From the NCBI GenBank assembly GCA_025351765.1, contig JANXVH010000170.1:1-64000 (forward strand): a stretch of 64,000 bases of DNA, given 5' to 3'. Of the stretch, positions 63,848 to 64,000 are shown piece after piece. The translations under genes and the position numbers were made by a program. The DNA is from Pedobacter sp. (lineage in GTDB: Bacteria; Bacteroidota; Bacteroidia; Sphingobacteriales; Sphingobacteriaceae). Within the stretch, counting starts at the first letter, position 1. Each line of letters begins with the position of its first letter. Below the pieces are notes generated by a model. It saw only the letters and a list, made by a program, of their open reading frames with translations, was not told the DNA's origin and did not search any database.

Positions 63848-63880
63848 TCGTTTTAAAAAAGAACACTTAAATTTGAGATT

Positions 63881-64000
63881 ATGCAAGTGTTCCCAATAAC
63901 AAAAGGCTTAGTTTTCTGTGCGCTTTCCTTATCCATTTCGTTTAGCAGTTGTCAGAGTGATGCGCAAAGGGAAAAGGAGCAAATTAAAATTAAAGAAAAA
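63881..64000 (+). CDS. Lipoprotein, N-terminal part (runs off the window)
   Basis: The first 40 residues are visible. The signal FCALSLSISFSSC has the lipobox SSC, followed by a charged helical stretch (DAQREKEQIKIKEK). A TAAATTTG box (63868-63875) lies 5 bases before the ATG. The rest is outside the window, so no function can be given. Confidence 0.6.
   Translation, partial: MQVFPITKGLVFCALSLSISFSSCQSDAQREKEQIKIKEK

Overview
The window looks like chromosome from a Bacteroidota species, most likely family Sphingobacteriaceae (Pedobacter-like). The reasons are protein-level and promoter-level: an lpxC-fabZ fusion gene inside an lpxD / lpxC-fabZ / lpxA run, a PorX-type response regulator with a PglZ domain, DUF2911 and TerC-family proteins, a Bacteroidota-style NdpA-like protein, and repeated matches to the Bacteroidota promoter pattern TTG-N19-23-TAnnTTTG. 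Coding is dense on both strands. I see no rRNA, tRNA, CRISPR array, phage or intact insertion sequence.

Layout. 1-3.6 kb: the 5' two fifths of polA, a secreted glycine-rich protein, then DNA-repair and tRNA-modification genes (tag, an alkyltransferase-like gene, trmB). 3.7-10 kb: oxyR followed at once by a lipoprotein formylglycine-generating enzyme and a Cys-type sulfatase, then sod, tadA and an rRNA methyltransferase. 10-16 kb: an MHS-family transporter with a small membrane partner, an NdpA-like protein, TerC, aspS. 15.7-20.7 kb: a YtxH/holin-like small-protein cluster, an AI-2E exporter, an NtrC-type regulator, an enoyl-CoA hydratase and a free-standing B12-binding mutase subunit. 20.8-25 kb: glnS, a lipoprotein amidase, an M49-like zinc peptidase. 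25-32 kb: a phosphorelay island with two hybrid kinases, two single receivers, CheR and CheB, and no chemoreceptor. 32-38 kb: zinc metallopeptidase, gltX, a membrane histidine kinase overlapping a DinB gene, small proteins, a Gdx/SugE exporter.

38.4-43 kb: a TetR-TolC-EmrA-EmrB efflux operon with palindromic operators. 43-50 kb: ppc, a peroxiredoxin-thioredoxin operon, a degenerate FAD-fold protein, a DODA-type dioxygenase, a YceI protein. 50-57.8 kb: cyclophilin, exonuclease III, 5-formyl-THF cyclo-ligase, a candidate small RNA, the lipid A operon with an orphan ABC ATPase, an HD phosphohydrolase. 57.9-64 kb: porX-tsaE-ald, a PBP4-type carboxypeptidase, an aspartyl protease with a PDZ domain, and the start of a lipoprotein gene.

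Themes: oxidative-stress defence (OxyR, SOD, peroxiredoxin/thioredoxin), envelope building (lipid A genes, PBP4, amidase), signal transduction, and translation (four aminoacyl-tRNA or tRNA-modifying genes plus aspS/glnS/gltX). The strongest unexplained signals are non-coding: a promoter-to-terminator unit at 52.24-52.46 kb just upstream of the 5-formyl-THF cyclo-ligase gene, abutting divergent promoter boxes at 34.48-34.49 kb, a large imperfect palindrome at 36.74-36.83 kb, and paired hairpins at 8.72-8.82 kb.
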